From Macrosoma leucophasiata (taxonomy: Eukaryota > Arthropoda > Insecta > Lepidoptera > Hedylidae): a stretch of 64,000 nucleotides of DNA. A program made the position numbers and the translations under genes. Every line of letters begins with the position of its first letter. Positions within the stretch are counted from its first letter, which is position 1. Shown piece after piece: positions 9,548 through 20,771 of this stretch. The stretch spans positions 24,847,001 through 24,911,000 of the forward strand of contig JAWQUS010000001.1 of the NCBI GenBank assembly GCA_036365455.1, read 5' to 3'. The notes beneath the pieces were generated by a model that saw only the letters and a program-made list of their open reading frames with translations, did no database searches and was not told the DNA's origin.

Positions 9548-9565
9548 TTCACCTGTAAAGAAAAA
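9548..9565 (-). other. probable 3' splice site in the receptor 5' UTR
   Basis: On the minus strand, TTTTTCTTTACAG precedes GTGAATAAC, about 38 bases upstream of the receptor ATG. A pyrimidine tract ending in CAG is a good acceptor, so the coding exon probably starts at 9552 and a non-coding first exon lies further right, possibly outside the window. Confidence 0.55.
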
Positions 9566-9977
9566 CAACGAACTTGGAATATAAAGTGGTTTTTGTAAGT
9601 CATTTGTAATTTTATATTTTAATATTCAAGGCATAGTCGTTTGGAAGCAGTTCCCATTTTGTGATGGCGTAGCGCTTTTTAAATCAAATTATCCAAATGG
9701 AGTTGATTCAGTTTGCGGCCGTTAAGCGTAACCTTTTTGACCTTAAATAGTCTATCAGACATGCCATCGTACTTAATGTATCAACTTACATTTTGTGTTG
9801 ACAGACATTATCCGCGAAGTTCTTCGAAACAGTAAAGTTCAGCTCGAATCTGTAACAATGTGAAACGTGTATTAATAATTTGTTAGAAGCAACAAGAACT
9901 CCTACTTCAAAAATTGGTCTATGAATATACATGAACGATGCCTAATTTGTTTGTGTGTCTGTATCTACATTATAATA
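9566..9977. other. probable intron sequence, no feature recognised
   Basis: AT-rich sequence between the putative splice acceptor and the mariner element. No frame or repeat is recognised. Confidence 0.35.
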
Positions 9978-9978
9978 T

Positions 9979-11245
9979 TGGTCGGGGAAAAAGTTTCTTC
10001 GCATTTTTTAAGATAATGCAAGACATTTTTTAATATAGTTTATTTAAATTTAACTAAAGTATGTATGTACCATTTTGTTCTATAACCTTTTGCCATCTTG
10101 TAGGTAGGGACATGATCCCATTGCTATAAAAATTTTGGGACTTCTCATCAAAATACCGCGACAAGTGGATTTGGCAGTCCTCTCGTGATGTTAACCTAAC
10201 ATTGCATAAAAAATTCTGAAGAGACCGAAACGGGTGGAAATCTGAAGGTGCAAGGTCAGGACTAAACGGTGGATGCATTAACACCTCCCAGCCAAAATCT
10301 CTTAATTTTTGCTGAGAGGCTATAGATGTGTGAGGTCTAGCGTTATCATGATGAAACACCACACCCCTTCTGTTGATCAATTCCGGCCGCTTTCTCTCAA
10401 CCTCTAGCTTTGATCTCATCAGTTGTTCGCAGTAGAGTTCAGAATCGATAGTCCTGCCTGGTGGTAATAGCTCATAATGAATAATGCCCTTCCAATCCCA
10501 CCACACACACAACATCACCTTATTGCGAGTTAACCCGGGTTTCGCCACAGTTTGTGAAGCCTGACCGGCCTTTGACCACGACCTTTTGCGCACGTTCTTG
10601 TCGCACGTGATCCACTTTTCATCACCAGTTATCAGCTTCTTCAAAAATGATTCGGTTACATTACGTCGTAATAAATAATCACAAATGAGTACACGGTTCA
10701 TTAGGTTTCTTTCAGTGAGCTCGTGATGTACCCAAATATCGAGCTTTTTTTTGTACCCAGCTTTTTTCAAATGCGCCAAAACTGTTTTGTGATCAATTCT
10801 CAGTTCTTCAGCTACATCGTAATCTTGCTCTACTTTTTCAAAAATGGCATCCATTTTATCCGTAATAGGGCGACCAGAGCGAAGTGCATCTTTGACATCA
10901 AAATTTCCGAATTGAAAACGCTTAAACCAAATTTGTGCTACTCTCACAGACACTGCACTAGGTCCATAAACATCGCAATTTTTTTTCGCAGCTTGCATTG
11001 CATTTTTACCTTTTTTGTAGTAAAATTTTAAAATGTATCGAATTTCTTCATTAGATTCACTCATCTTGACAGTACGAAAAACAAATGAAAATAACACATT
11101 TGCCAAATTTGAATTTGGAATTATGTTCTTCAAAATGTTAACTTTCAATGATACCAAAACCAGCCAGATACAAATACTACAGCCAAAGAGATTTTATTAC
11201 AAGTTCATACATACTGTAATGCGAAAAGACTTTTTCCCCAACCTA
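9979..11245 (-). mobile_element. mariner-type DNA transposon
   Basis: About 1.27 kb. The ends are inverted: left GGTCGGGGAAAAAGTTTCTT (from about 9980), right AAGACTTTTTCCCCAACC (about 11226-11243, reverse complement GGTTGGGGAAAAAGTCTT), followed by GCGCATT-like inner bases on both sides. Both flanks are TA-rich, as expected for a TA target, but the exact TA pair is ambiguous. It carries one transposase gene on the minus strand. Confidence 0.9.
10054..11064 (-). CDS. mariner transposase, apparently uninterrupted
   Basis: Cut-and-paste transposase. I start it at the MSESNEEIR methionine (11064), giving 336 residues; an in-frame ATG 31 codons upstream would run into the 5' UTR and terminal repeat. 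The N-terminal half holds the paired helix-turn-helix DNA-binding region, including YILKFYYKKGKNAMQAAKK and DHKTVLAHLKKAGYKKKLD. The linker motif WVHHEL is one change from the usual WVPHEL. Catalytic residues are present: TGDEKW, HHDNARPH and, exactly 34 residues later, SPDLAPSDFH (DD34D). The protein is slightly short of the usual 340-350, apparently through a small loss around KVEQDYDVAEEL. There are no stops or frameshifts, so it is recent or possibly still active. Subfamily is not assigned. Confidence 0.9.
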   Translation of the reverse strand: MSESNEEIRYILKFYYKKGKNAMQAAKKNCDVYGPSAVSVRVAQIWFKRFQFGNFDVKDALRSGRPITDKMDAIFEKVEQDYDVAEELRIDHKTVLAHLKKAGYKKKLDIWVHHELTERNLMNRVLICDYLLRRNVTESFLKKLITGDEKWITCDKNVRKRSWSKAGQASQTVAKPGLTRNKVMLCVWWDWKGIIHYELLPPGRTIDSELYCEQLMRSKLEVERKRPELINRRGVVFHHDNARPHTSIASQQKLRDFGWEVLMHPPFSPDLAPSDFHPFRSLQNFLCNVRLTSREDCQIHLSRYFDEKSQNFYSNGIMSLPTRWQKVIEQNGTYIL

Positions 11246-11923
11246 TTATAACAAATTTATATACCACGTTTCTACATCAATAATGTTACTCACTTAAAAA
11301 TTACCTACAGGATCCATTTGTTTTTAAAACCATGGGACTAATTATTTAAAACTGGAACCGCATACTGCTGAACTATTTAGTAACAATTAAAAAATTAATA
11401 CGGTGATGTATATAGCCTACAGCTCCATCAATCATAGTTCTACAAAAGTAGCGTGTATAAAGTAGTCATTTAGGTCTTAAACACATTTTCAATTGACCTT
11501 CTATCTGTATCGCATACAGTACACGGTCGCATACCGTTTGTGTTTACAATTGGATGATTGGTGGGCGTTCGTGAAATAGAACAATGTTTGGGCGCGATCA
11601 TCGCAGTTTGAGTAATTCAACGTTTGTATTGTGATGGACGGATTTAGACGGTCGATGGCCACGTTGTTATTGAATACTGGAATATTGCGTTGGCTCAGAC
11701 TGATCTAATATAATATCTGTTAATCGAGTACATAGATGAATAATGTATGAATATTACGTATTTTTGATCAAACTTGAATTTCGTTGAGAAATAGTTAAAG
11801 TGGCTGAATTGATACGCGCTTTGGGTGAATCAATCGGATCCCCCCTATAAAGGATAAGATTTGCTCGCCCAAATACCAATGATGAGTGGAAGTGTGGGGA
11901 TGCAATTAATGGAGTTTGTTATG
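11246..11923. other. non-coding stretch, nothing recognised
   Basis: No frame, RNA or repeat boundary is identified between the mariner element and the SINE B at 11924. Confidence 0.4.
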
Positions 11924-12209
11924 TTTTTTTTTTTATGTAATAAAAGTGGCAAACAAGCGTGCAGTTCACATTGATGTTAAGTCATGACTGCAGCCTCACA
12001 ATAACCAGAGGTCAAAATGCAGATGCGCTGCCACTCCTGAGGCCTAAGGTTTTATGGCCTCTGTGCCTGAAATTACAGGGCCGTACATTACCACCTGACC
12101 GAAACACGATAGTGCTGAACACTACCATTTAGCGGCAAGTATATTAGGTAATGCAATGCGGTGGTGCCTACGCCCGCGAGCTCCGTCACTGGAGCTCTAC
12201 CACCAGTAA
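11924..12209 (-). mobile_element. SINE-like family B, near full length
   Basis: The minus-strand copy has a T-run at the left (the A-tail), TGGCAAACAAGCGTGCAGTT, GTTAAGTCATGACTGCAGCC, GGGCCGTACATTACCACCTG, and the head CCACCAGTAAT at the right. One of the better copies in the window. Confidence 0.85.
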
Positions 12210-12950
12210 TCAATGTAATGTTGATAGAAAAAAATGCTTAAATCATGCTACTAAATCACATAGTTGTAGTTCCTGTTTACTGGTGTACAATAAAGAATAT
12301 ATAATAATAATAATAGTTGGTAAATTAATTTAGTACAAACACAATTATTTGGCATCAACATTTTTTACAGATGTTTATAGACACAAAATTGCCAAAACGA
12401 TGCAATTCAATCCATACATTTCCGTTTCACCGAGTACAATAGTGTTGGATACAACAGGAAAATTGTCGGATTTTGGTAATGCGGTAGTGTCTGGTGCTTA
12501 CGTGCTCTTGTTTAAAAGGTCTAGTATTTATGTAGAGCTCTACTACAAACAGCATATTCATTTATCATATGCTAGTTTGCCTTATTCATACTTTTATGAT
12601 ATGTAATATTGCAAAATCCTGCTCTATTTTCATAACAACACAGTGCACCTTAGAACCTCCATTCAGAGAAACAAATTAGTGAGCAGCAAATCCTTTTTGT
12701 TTGCCAGTGTGTGCCAAGAACGGGGAGGGAAAATTTAATTAAGTCGGATATACTGGGCTCCTTATTCGGTAAGATTTTTTTTTCCACGCTCCATAGTTCC
12801 GGGTTCTTATTATTTGTCTTGACATAGTGACATTATTGCGACTAAGTAAATAGAAGATGGATATATTTCGGCTCATATGTATCTGGCAGATAGAGGAAGG
12901 GATAGAAGTACGGATAGATTTTCTCGACAAGTAAACGCAGTGTATTCTAT
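12210..12950. other. mostly unrecognised; weak SINE B trace
   Basis: Around 12475-12545 (GGTAATGCGGTAGTGTCTGG, GTAGAGCTCTACTAC) there is a faint resemblance to the 5' part of family B on the minus strand. Nothing else is recognised. Confidence 0.3.
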
Positions 12951-12952
12951 TC

Positions 12953-13108
12953 CATTCCTGGTACAGAGGCATGATATCTTAGGCCTTGGTAATGGATTAC
13001 CACTCTTGAGTGTTATGATTTCGGATGTTTCATCTAGATGTTTATAGGCTTCAGTATTACTTACCATCAATGTAAACTGCATGCTTGTTTGCCACTTCTT
13101 GAAATAAA
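12953..13108 (+). mobile_element. SINE-like family B, 3' half
   Basis: GGTACAGAGGCATGATATCT, TATAGGCTTCAG, CATCAATGTAAACTGCATGC and TTGTTTGCCACTTC match the 3' half of the unit. The 5' part is missing. Confidence 0.75.
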
Positions 13109-13124
13109 AGTGTCTGTTTGACTG

Positions 13125-14275
13125 CCTGTCCGTCTGTCAGCGAATCTGTTTAGAATCCCTTGAACACTAGTAACTTATTTGTTTAGTGTTCCGTACTTTG
13201 AACGGAATGGACCTCTTGTAGGATCATGCATGTCCGTTTGTCTGTCTGCCCGTCAGCCAATTTGCTTCGTAAGAAGTTTGGTGCATCTTAACAAAACAGT
13301 GATCCGTGATGTTAACGTAAGTAAATGAACTTCAAATATAGAGACTATTACTAGGGTGTAAGTAAGCTTTTTAAGTTTAGAAATTAAAGGAAAACTCGCA
13401 TGTGTTATTGCGGAATATTATCATTTTTTTAAGTTTTGCAATTTCCGTCAAAAAAGCATTGTTAGAATATTTTGTATTTTTATCGTACCTACAATAAAAG
13501 TATATTTCTCAAAGCCTTGATAAACATCTTATTATTATCATTATAATTCCTTTTGAACAAACAAATCCCTTCACCACAATGTGTGCCAAGACGAAGGTTT
13601 GGGCAAATTTAATTAACGTAAGTCGGACTTGTTCGTGTATTCTTTCTTCAGAATTATTTTTTTTTAGGAACGATTCATCAAACATAAAACACAGACCCTC
13701 TTTGAACGGTAAGCGGCTCAGTCAGTCTGAGTACGTATTTGGTTTTACTGCTTTTGGGTTTTCTTATTTTGGGAATGTAGTTACAATTCCTTGAACACTA
13801 TGAACCTATTTGTTGTTCTGTACCTTAAAAGAAACGGAGCTCTTATAGGAGCATTACAGCCTGTCTGTCTGCCAGTCCGTCTGACTCCGCATTTGCTTGG
13901 AATTCTTAGAACACTAGTAGTTAATATATATTATTGTATAAATATGGTACATAATATTTATAGTATAGTATAGTATAATATTTTAAGTAACTAAAACATT
14001 AGATTGTATGTATGTGATATTCTATTATTAGATTAGATTCATCTATTATATAATATCTTAATTCGTTACACCGCCTACTATTTTCTCTATACTACCAATG
14101 GTTGACTGGTAGAGAATGCTTTAAGCATTAAGTTCGCTATTTGTTACATCATTTGTTAATTATTATGTAACAGTAAAGAATAAATAAATAAAATAAATAA
14201 CGCGTTTGTTTAGTGTTGCGTACCTACTTTAAAAGGAACAGAAAGCTTATAAAACCATAAGTGCTTTTAGTGGAG
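13125..14275. repeat. old dispersed repeat, about three diverged copies
   Basis: CCCTTGAACACTAG, TTTGTTTAGTGTTCCGTAC, GGAACGGA-like and CTGTCTGCC/CCGTCTG segments recur near 13125-13285, 13790-13925 and 14200-14275 in the same orientation. It looks like a decayed transposon family. No coding remains. Confidence 0.5.
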
Positions 14276-14289
14276 GCAGTCTACATTTA

Positions 14290-14553
14290 GGTAGAGCTTC
14301 AGTGACGGTGCTCGCGGATATAGGCATCATCGCATTACCTAATCCACATATCGATAAATGGTACTGTTTAGCACTATCGTGTTCCGGTCAGGTGGTAATG
14401 TATGGCCCTGTAATTCCTGGCAAAGAAGAATAATACTTTAGGCCTCGCGAATGGTAACGAGTCTACATTAAAATCTTTGGTTTTGTGTAGATGTTTATAG
14501 GCTACAATATTACGTATCATAAGTATAACTTGTTTGTTATTTCTGGACATTAT
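14290..14553 (+). mobile_element. SINE-like family B, diverged full-length copy
   Basis: GTAGAGCTTCAGTGACGG, GCACTATCGTGTTCCGGTCA, TTTAGGCCTCGC and TATAGGCTACAATATTACGT follow the family order from head to near the tail. Confidence 0.75.
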
Positions 14554-14559
14554 AAGTGT

Positions 14560-15385
14560 CTGTCTATCTATTGGCCTGTCCGCCCATCCGTGAATTTGTT
14601 TCAAAAGGACTCGGCCGATCGAGTCGGAGTTTGATAGGAATTTATAAAATAGAGACCTAAATGTGGACTTGGAACGTATATAAACGAATCGCAAATATAA
14701 ATACCTCTTTAAGTTTGTAAATAAGTTTATTCCGTTTAGCAAAATATAACAAAAATAAAATAGAATATCAACAATATAAAAAGTAACATACTTCGTACTA
14801 TCGACGTACTATACAAGTTCATTTCTGAAATTCTCAAAAAAACTTCGTATTCATATCGTAACAATACCTTCTCTTTCGAACAAATAAATCCGTTTACGTT
14901 AATATGTGTCGTGTTCGGGAAAATTTCATTAAGTCGGTTTTATTGCGTATTCCTTCAGCAGATTTTTATTCATACACGGCAGGTTTTAATGTACAGTCCC
15001 GTAGTACTACGGACAGCCTTGTAAAACTATATGGGACCCGTGTTGCCTACAGATCACATTTGAGTATTTTTTCATACCGTGAATCAAGTAAAACACCATC
15101 AACTCGTACCTAATTCCAAAAATAAACATATCAAACTGAATGCTAACAACCAAACAATGCTCTTATTAGTGCTAAACCAACCCAGTCTATTGCATTTCAG
15201 TTAAACTAACCGAGTAACCTGACCATGGTGTAAAGTACATCGAATGTACACAATGTGGAGTATGGACGTTGCTTTTCCATTTAGGCGCGTTGTTTATCAA
15301 TACCGTAATGGTCTAAGTATGCTTATTGAATTGCATGGGTGCGACGGACTATTGTTTTCCTAGTTTGTTTGTTGGTTTAGCACTA
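14560..15385. other. non-coding stretch, nothing recognised
   Basis: AT-rich sequence with short incidental frames only. Confidence 0.4.
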
Positions 15386-15388
15386 GAG

Positions 15389-15466
15389 TTTTTTTATGTA
15401 ATGGAAGTGGTAAACAAGCATGCCGTTCACATTGATCTTAAGTGATGACTGCAGCCTATAAACACA
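15389..15466 (-). mobile_element. SINE-like family B fragment (tail part)
   Basis: T-run, TATGTAATGGAAGTGGTAAA and CATGCCGTTCACATTGATCT. It stops where a second minus-strand copy begins after a repeated CACTAGAGTTTTTTT (15381 and 15478), suggesting that the second copy inserted next to or into the first. Confidence 0.7.
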
Positions 15467-15483
15467 AACTTACCTACACTAGA

Positions 15484-15771
15484 GTTTTTTTTATTTAATG
15501 GAAGTGGCAAACAAGCATGTAGTTCACATTGATCTTAAGTTCTATGATGATGATTGCAGCCTATAGACACTTACACAAAGACCAAGGTCAAAATGCAGAT
15601 GCGTTACTATGTTCCTGCGGCCTAAGGTGTTATGCTGCTGTGCCGGAAAATACAGGGCCGTACATTACCACCTGACCGGAACACGATAGTGCTGAACACT
15701 ACCATTTAGCGGCAAGTACATTAGGTAATGCGGTAGTATCTACGCCTGCGAGTTCCTACACTGAAGCTCTA
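15484..15771 (-). mobile_element. SINE-like family B, near full length
   Basis: T-run tail, GGAAGTGGCAAACAAGCATG, GGGCCGTACATTACCACCTG and GAACACTACCATTTAGCGGC, then the head at the right with some change (AGCTCTATAAATC in place of AGCTCTACCACCAG). Confidence 0.8.
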
Positions 15772-16234
15772 TAAATCCTTTTATGACTGTTTTCATGAAG
15801 GAGTTAGAAGAGCTTAGAAGGGCTATTTTCTAATTATTGACATCGGTGGTAAATTAATACTGAGATACGATAAGAATACTTTAAGAGCGGTACCGAATTT
15901 AAAAGACACGTCAATTTACTTATAAAGCCCATTTTTATTGCTATTTTTTATTGTTTTCGCAGCATTATAGTTAAGCCTGGCTGTAAGTTGATAAATATTT
16001 ACTTTATCCACCAACTCGCAGCAAGTTTTCACTGTTGGTCGAGTTGCAGTGTCGTAGTACGGGGGTATAGGCACAGTACATACATGATAGGCACCACCTC
16101 ATTACTTAATCTATCTGTCGCCAAAAGGTAAGGTATCACGTCCTGGTAAGATGCTTATTTATGGTTCAGTTATTTCTACGACAGGTAGACCAATTTAGGT
16201 CTCGGCGGTGCCATGTGAGTTTCGGTTTCCAAAC
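15772..16234. other. non-coding stretch with a weak SINE B trace
   Basis: At 16030-16150, GGCACCACCTCATTACTTAA and TATCTGTCGCCAAA resemble the 5' part of family B on the plus strand. The rest is unrecognised. Confidence 0.4.
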
Positions 16235-16528
16235 TGTTGGAATTTATTTTTTTATTTAATCGTATGGCAGTCTGTAGAATAGGCGAATACACACAAATTA
16301 TAATTATAAGCCTACATTCACATTTCTTAGCCAATTGGCTGCGTCTTCAGTTAAATTGTAAATTTTATCTTTGGATCCTAGGTAAGAATGTATTGGGCAT
16401 CGTTCCATTATATGATCCATGGTTTGGGCCTCTTCGCCACATTCACACAGGTCCGAGTCTCGCCAACCCCATCTGTGGAGAAAGAAATTGCAGCGGCCAT
16501 GTCCTGATCTAAGCCTATTTAATTTGCA

Positions 16529-17951
16529 CTAAAGCTTCCGGGGTAAATCGAAACCTTTAGGTTTGGCTGTTGGGTCAGCAATTTGGGCAAAGACTCCATC
16601 TGCTTCCACGTTCCATTTTTCCTTCCAGTAGGTGTCAATATCGAAATGGGAGAGACTCTGGGCTGTGGTGCCAGGAGGGTAGCGAGAACCGAGCCTGGCA
16701 GTCGGTGGATGACAGAATTCAGCATGTGCTGGGAGTAATGGTGAAGCTGCTATTTTTGCTGCCTCTCTTTTTAGCGCCTTTTTTCTGCGGAGGTGTGGTG
16801 GAGCTATGTGTGCCAGTACAGGTAACCAATGCCGAGGGGTCGACTTGATTGTACCGGATATACATCGCATGGCGTCGTTCAGCCTTGAATCAATTCTGGG
16901 TACATGAGTACTGTTTAGCCAGACTAGAGCGCAGTATTCAGCGACAGAGTATACCAGCGCCAAACTTGTAGTACGTAGACAGTCTGCAGAAGCACCCCAG
17001 GTCGTGCCACAGAGTTTATGCAAGATGTTGTTTCTAGTATCGATCTTCATGGAGAACTTACCGAGATGATCCTTGTAAGTTAATGATCTATCCAGAGTGA
17101 CGCCTAAGTATTTTGGTAGAGGGTTATATTTTAGCACATCTCCCCTGAAAAATACTTTCGGTTGGTAATGAGCTAGCCGATTATTCAAATGAAAAGCAGA
17201 CACTTCAGTTTTACTAATGCTTGGGATCAGTCGCCAGTAATGGAAGTACTTTGAGAGTCTTTCAAGATCAGCTGTTAGTAGTTCTTCTCCTGCCGTGAAG
17301 TCTCTGCTCTGGGCCACCAGCGCAATATCATCAGCGTAGATGAATTTCGTAGCTGTTGTCGGTGGAAGATCATGGATGTATAAATTGAAAAGTTGTGGAG
17401 CTAAAACAGATCCTTGCGGCAGCCCATTATCCAGTTTCCTTCTACGACTTTTTCTGTTTCCCAAGAACACCTCAAATTGTCTCTGACTCAGCATATTGGA
17501 GATAAGATCTGCTATTTCCTTACTTGGTATCACTGTCATAAATTTATGCATACAGTAGGTTGTTGTTTTGAAGAATATATGTGAAAAGTGCAGTAAGCCA
17601 TTCGATTGCGCCGGGACCCATGTGGCGGATAAACTCATTATACATTTGGTCCGGACCAGCGGCTTTGTTGTTTTTTAACAATGTAATGGCATTTACCACC
17701 TCTACAACTTCAAACGGTTTGGACAGTTCTGGGGTGCTGAAAGGATTTTGCTTCAGGGCTTTAAGGTCTTTTTTTAGCTTTTTTGTAAAGATTTTATCCC
17801 GTTTAGCTCTAGTGACATCAACCATTCGAGTAGCAATCGCATCTGGATTTACGATCGCCGAGTCTTTGGGAGGATTATGCTTGCCTGTCAGTCTGTTAAA
17901 GGTCTTCCACGCCTTTCTGCTTGAACGCTTAAAATCCATACCAGATGTCAA
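16529..17951 (-). pseudogene. reverse transcriptase domain of the LINE, deleted and frameshifted
   Basis: The 17951-17544 frame holds LLKNNKAAGPDQMYNEFIR, the opening RT motif with conserved AAGPD. The 17638-16529 frame starts again at residues matching the later fingers/palm: LDNGLPQGSVLAPQLFNLYI, then FIYADDIALVAQ with the catalytic YADD. LPKYLGVTLDRSLTYKDHL follows (post-RT region), then the AMRCISGTIKSTPRHWLP segment. Missing between them is the stretch that should contain the YRPI-like motif and the first catalytic Asp (AFD), so the RT is dead. It is downstream of the endonuclease block on the same strand. The deletion size cannot be measured without a family alignment. Confidence 0.85.
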
Positions 17952-17953
17952 AG

Positions 17954-19049
17954 CTACCCACTTAGACTGCCTATTTTATCAAGGGACTTCAAAAGTTTAG
18001 CACCAGTTTCATGGTTTTCTGTGTTCTGATATTCTCTATACAATTTTTCACTGTCTGCATTCCAACCCGGGACAAATTCTTTACGATAACCTCGAGGTAT
18101 AACCAGTTTTGCAGTTTTAACAACCAGGTTCACAAAGTTTCCGTAGTTTTTGGAAGTTGGTTCCAATTTGGTTGAAGCTAGATCAGAATCTATCCCAGTC
18201 AGCGCGATTGAAATTCCAGCGCGGTAGGGGCATTGAATTTGTGAGTAGTATTTTGAGACCTATATCTAACAAAACTGGACGATGTTGGCTGTTAGGAAAG
18301 GCAGAAAGCACTGAGCGGTTTGCTGGTGAAGGCTGGTCTAAGGAGACAAATGTTAGGTCAGGGTTGTAATCTTTTTTCCATCTAGCTGAGTGGAAAGTAC
18401 CCCTATCCTTAGCATCAAAAACCAGATGTAAGTTATTGAAATCAGCCCATTGTACCAGGGAAATCCCGTCTTCATTATTTTCCTTATAGCGCCAGTTCGT
18501 GTGATGACTATTAAAGTCGCCACTGTATACACAAGGATATGCAGAGCAGGGCAGGACATTCCTAGGCCAGTTGGTACTTGGAGGTTTGTAGATGTTAACA
18601 ATCTTCAAAGCATTAACTTCAATAGCTATTGTGAACACACTGTCTTTATTACTTGAACACAGCAGTTTAGCTCCCGTTTTGGATTTAATGTAAGTTGCGA
18701 TACCATATTTGGGGTGATGGACTGCCTCAATAAGAGTGTAGTTGGGTAAATTATATCTTCTTTCAAGGTCCAAATCGTCTTTGGTGTGGGTTTCCTGAAT
18801 GTTAACTACGTCAATTTTAAATATATTTAGAGCTTTGTGCAGATAATCTGCTTTAGCTTTACTCATGCCTTCTATATTAATCTGCATGATGCGGACTGAA
18901 GGTCCAACATCTCTTGTTTTCTGGCTCTGACAAGAGCCTTTTGTAAAGATATTCGCATTCGTTTCCATGAGTTTATAGTATTTTGTAGCTTTTCTTCGTA
19001 TGTGTTCTGTAGTCGTAACGCCTATTTCGCCGGTATTGTTGTCGCTCAT
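17954..19049 (-). pseudogene. AP-type endonuclease and linker of the LINE, frameshifted
   Basis: The 19049-18183 frame (288 residues) is an exonuclease/endonuclease/phosphatase fold. It shows VRIMQINIEGMSKAKADYL, VVNIQETHTKDD (metal-binding Glu), VYSGDFNSHHTNW (GDFN.H..W), DYNPDLTFVS and FPNSQHRPVLLDI (S.H.P..L). By family knowledge such a domain nicks the target DNA to prime reverse transcription. The key residues are intact, but the frame stops after WNFNRADWDRF and continues one frame over at 18166-17954 (EPTSKNYGNFVNLVVKTAKL), so the ORF is broken before the RT. Confidence 0.85.
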
Positions 19050-19351
19050 TTAGCACCACCCAGGGGACACGTGCAGGGGTGTGGTAGGTAACTCCTGCGG
19101 ACGCGAGCAACAGATTGTCCCCCTGTTGGAAGAAACCCATCAAGTGATTTATGTAAGACCCCACATAATTTTCAGTTTGTAATGGTTGTGTGTATTTGTT
19201 TTGAGTTCTAACAGTAATTGCCATATTTTACCTGGACAAATCTGGTGGGCGGAGATTCATAACGCGTGTCTGAAACAATTGAAATATTTTTTTAAAATAT
19301 TTATACAACATTTAGCACCTAATTCATAAATATCCTGCTTATTTATAGACT

Positions 19352-19830
19352 TTTTTATGTGACAAAGGCGGCAATACGTGCATACAGTTCACATGGATGT
19401 TAAGTGATGACTGCAGCCTATAGACATCTACACGAAAAGCAGAGTTCCAAATGCAGATGCGTTGCCACTCCTGAGACCTTAGTTGTATGTCTCTGTGAAA
19501 GTTATTACGAGGCCATACATTATTTACCATCTAACCCAGTGATTCCCAAAGTGGTCCATATAGACCCCCTGGGGTCCATGGGAGACTCGATGGGGTCTAC
19601 GTATATGCGTAAATAAAAATGGGATATATGGGAAAGTGACATAAATATTAGCAAGGGGGCCACCGAAACCAGAAAAAAATTGTAAGGGGTCTACAAGAAA
19701 AAATCGTTTGGGAACCTCTGATCTAACCGGTATACGATATTGCTGAACACTATCGTTTGGCGGCAGATAGATTATGTGATGCGGTGGTGCCTACGCCCTT
19801 GAGTTCCTAAACTGGGACTCTACCACTAGT
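19352..19830 (-). mobile_element. SINE-like family B, split by a hAT-like MITE
   Basis: Tail at the left (TTTTTTATGTGAC), CACATGGATGTTAAGTGATG, CCACTCCTGAGACCTTAG. It is interrupted at 19537-19720, then continues ACGATATTGCTGAACACTAT, GCGGTGGTGCCTACGCCC and CTCTACCACTAGTAA. Removing the insert restores the family order. Confidence 0.85.
19537..19720. mobile_element. hAT-like MITE inside SINE B
   Basis: 184 bp. Ends CAGTGATTCCCAAAGTGG and TTTGGGAACCTCTG are inverted (CAGNGATTCCCAAA). A perfect 8-bp duplication ATCTAACC flanks it (19529-19536 and 19721-19728). Inner arms also pair (GTAGACCCC type at both ends). Non-autonomous. Confidence 0.9.
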
Positions 19831-20771
19831 AAAAAGTTCTTATTAAACTCCTAAAAAAAACGTTCTGCCGCGGGAAAACAACCATCAAAATTTCACCCAT
19901 AATGCACTACATTTCTATAAACACAGCGTAATACAATCGTAAGCAGATCAATAACAATGTTTATTTATTTGTCCCGCGCGCGTTTGTTATCCAACACGAT
20001 CGCAACATCTGATAATGATGGTTAATTGCGTTACAACGCGGGTACCATTTACACATTGGTATCTCTCCAACATCATTATGGATCCACTCTATTCCAGCTA
20101 TTTCTGTTCGGCATTGGAATAACCAAACCTAGTAACTTTTGTGTTAATCCTGAACGCTACGCAAGTCGTTTGCGAAATATGTAGCTGCACATAATAGTTT
20201 TTCAAACTGCTGTCAGACAAATGTCACCTCAGTCTGCCCGAGACCACTTAAGCTGAAAAGCAACTGAAACGTCACATTGATTTTAAATAATCTTTTAAAA
20301 TATACGTGAAATAGATCCGAAATACTCGATTCCCAGTGTTAGTTCATATTTCAGGATATTCTTCAAAAATCGGTGGGTTACCATTATAATAACATTTATC
20401 TACATATTAGTGGCTTCTGATAATATACGTATTAAAAGTTAGAAATTAGTTGTTTCAGACTTACACTTAACTGTTTAAAATGGCCTTTAATGGATCCACC
20501 ATTAAGGGTCAATTTGCAGACTGAAGTTATTCAACTTCAAAATACAGATTTGAAAATGTAAAATAACTGAGCGCAATTCACTTGTAAAACTGCCCAATTA
20601 TTTTAAATTCATAATTGAACAAGTTTATATTACCATAGTTTGAAGTGTTTTAATTAATTTTACCTGAAACTAGTTCAGTAATTCAAATTTCGGTGCTTCA
20701 CAAATACCCAGCTTTAAAGTTAAAGTAAGTAAATTGTGTGGAAGTTTACTTGTTTATTTGATTAAATTTTA
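19831..20771. other. non-coding stretch, nothing recognised
   Basis: AT-rich with no supported frame, RNA or repeat boundary. Confidence 0.4.

Larger units (their letters stand above)
16235..19224 (-). mobile_element. degenerate non-LTR retrotransposon (AP endonuclease + reverse transcriptase)
   Basis: Minus-strand LINE of about 3 kb. The 3' end is the A-rich CGATTAAATAAAAAAATAAA (minus strand) near 16240. The protein is spread over at least four frame blocks: 19049-18183, 18166-17954, 17951-17544 and 17638-16529. An N-terminal block from 19224 (AGVTYHTPARVPWVVLNERQ) overlaps the start of the first. About the first half of the RT palm is missing near 17570. It cannot be autonomous. A head-plus-tail deletion derivative sits at 1195-1900. 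Clade (Jockey/CR1-like) is uncertain. Confidence 0.85.
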
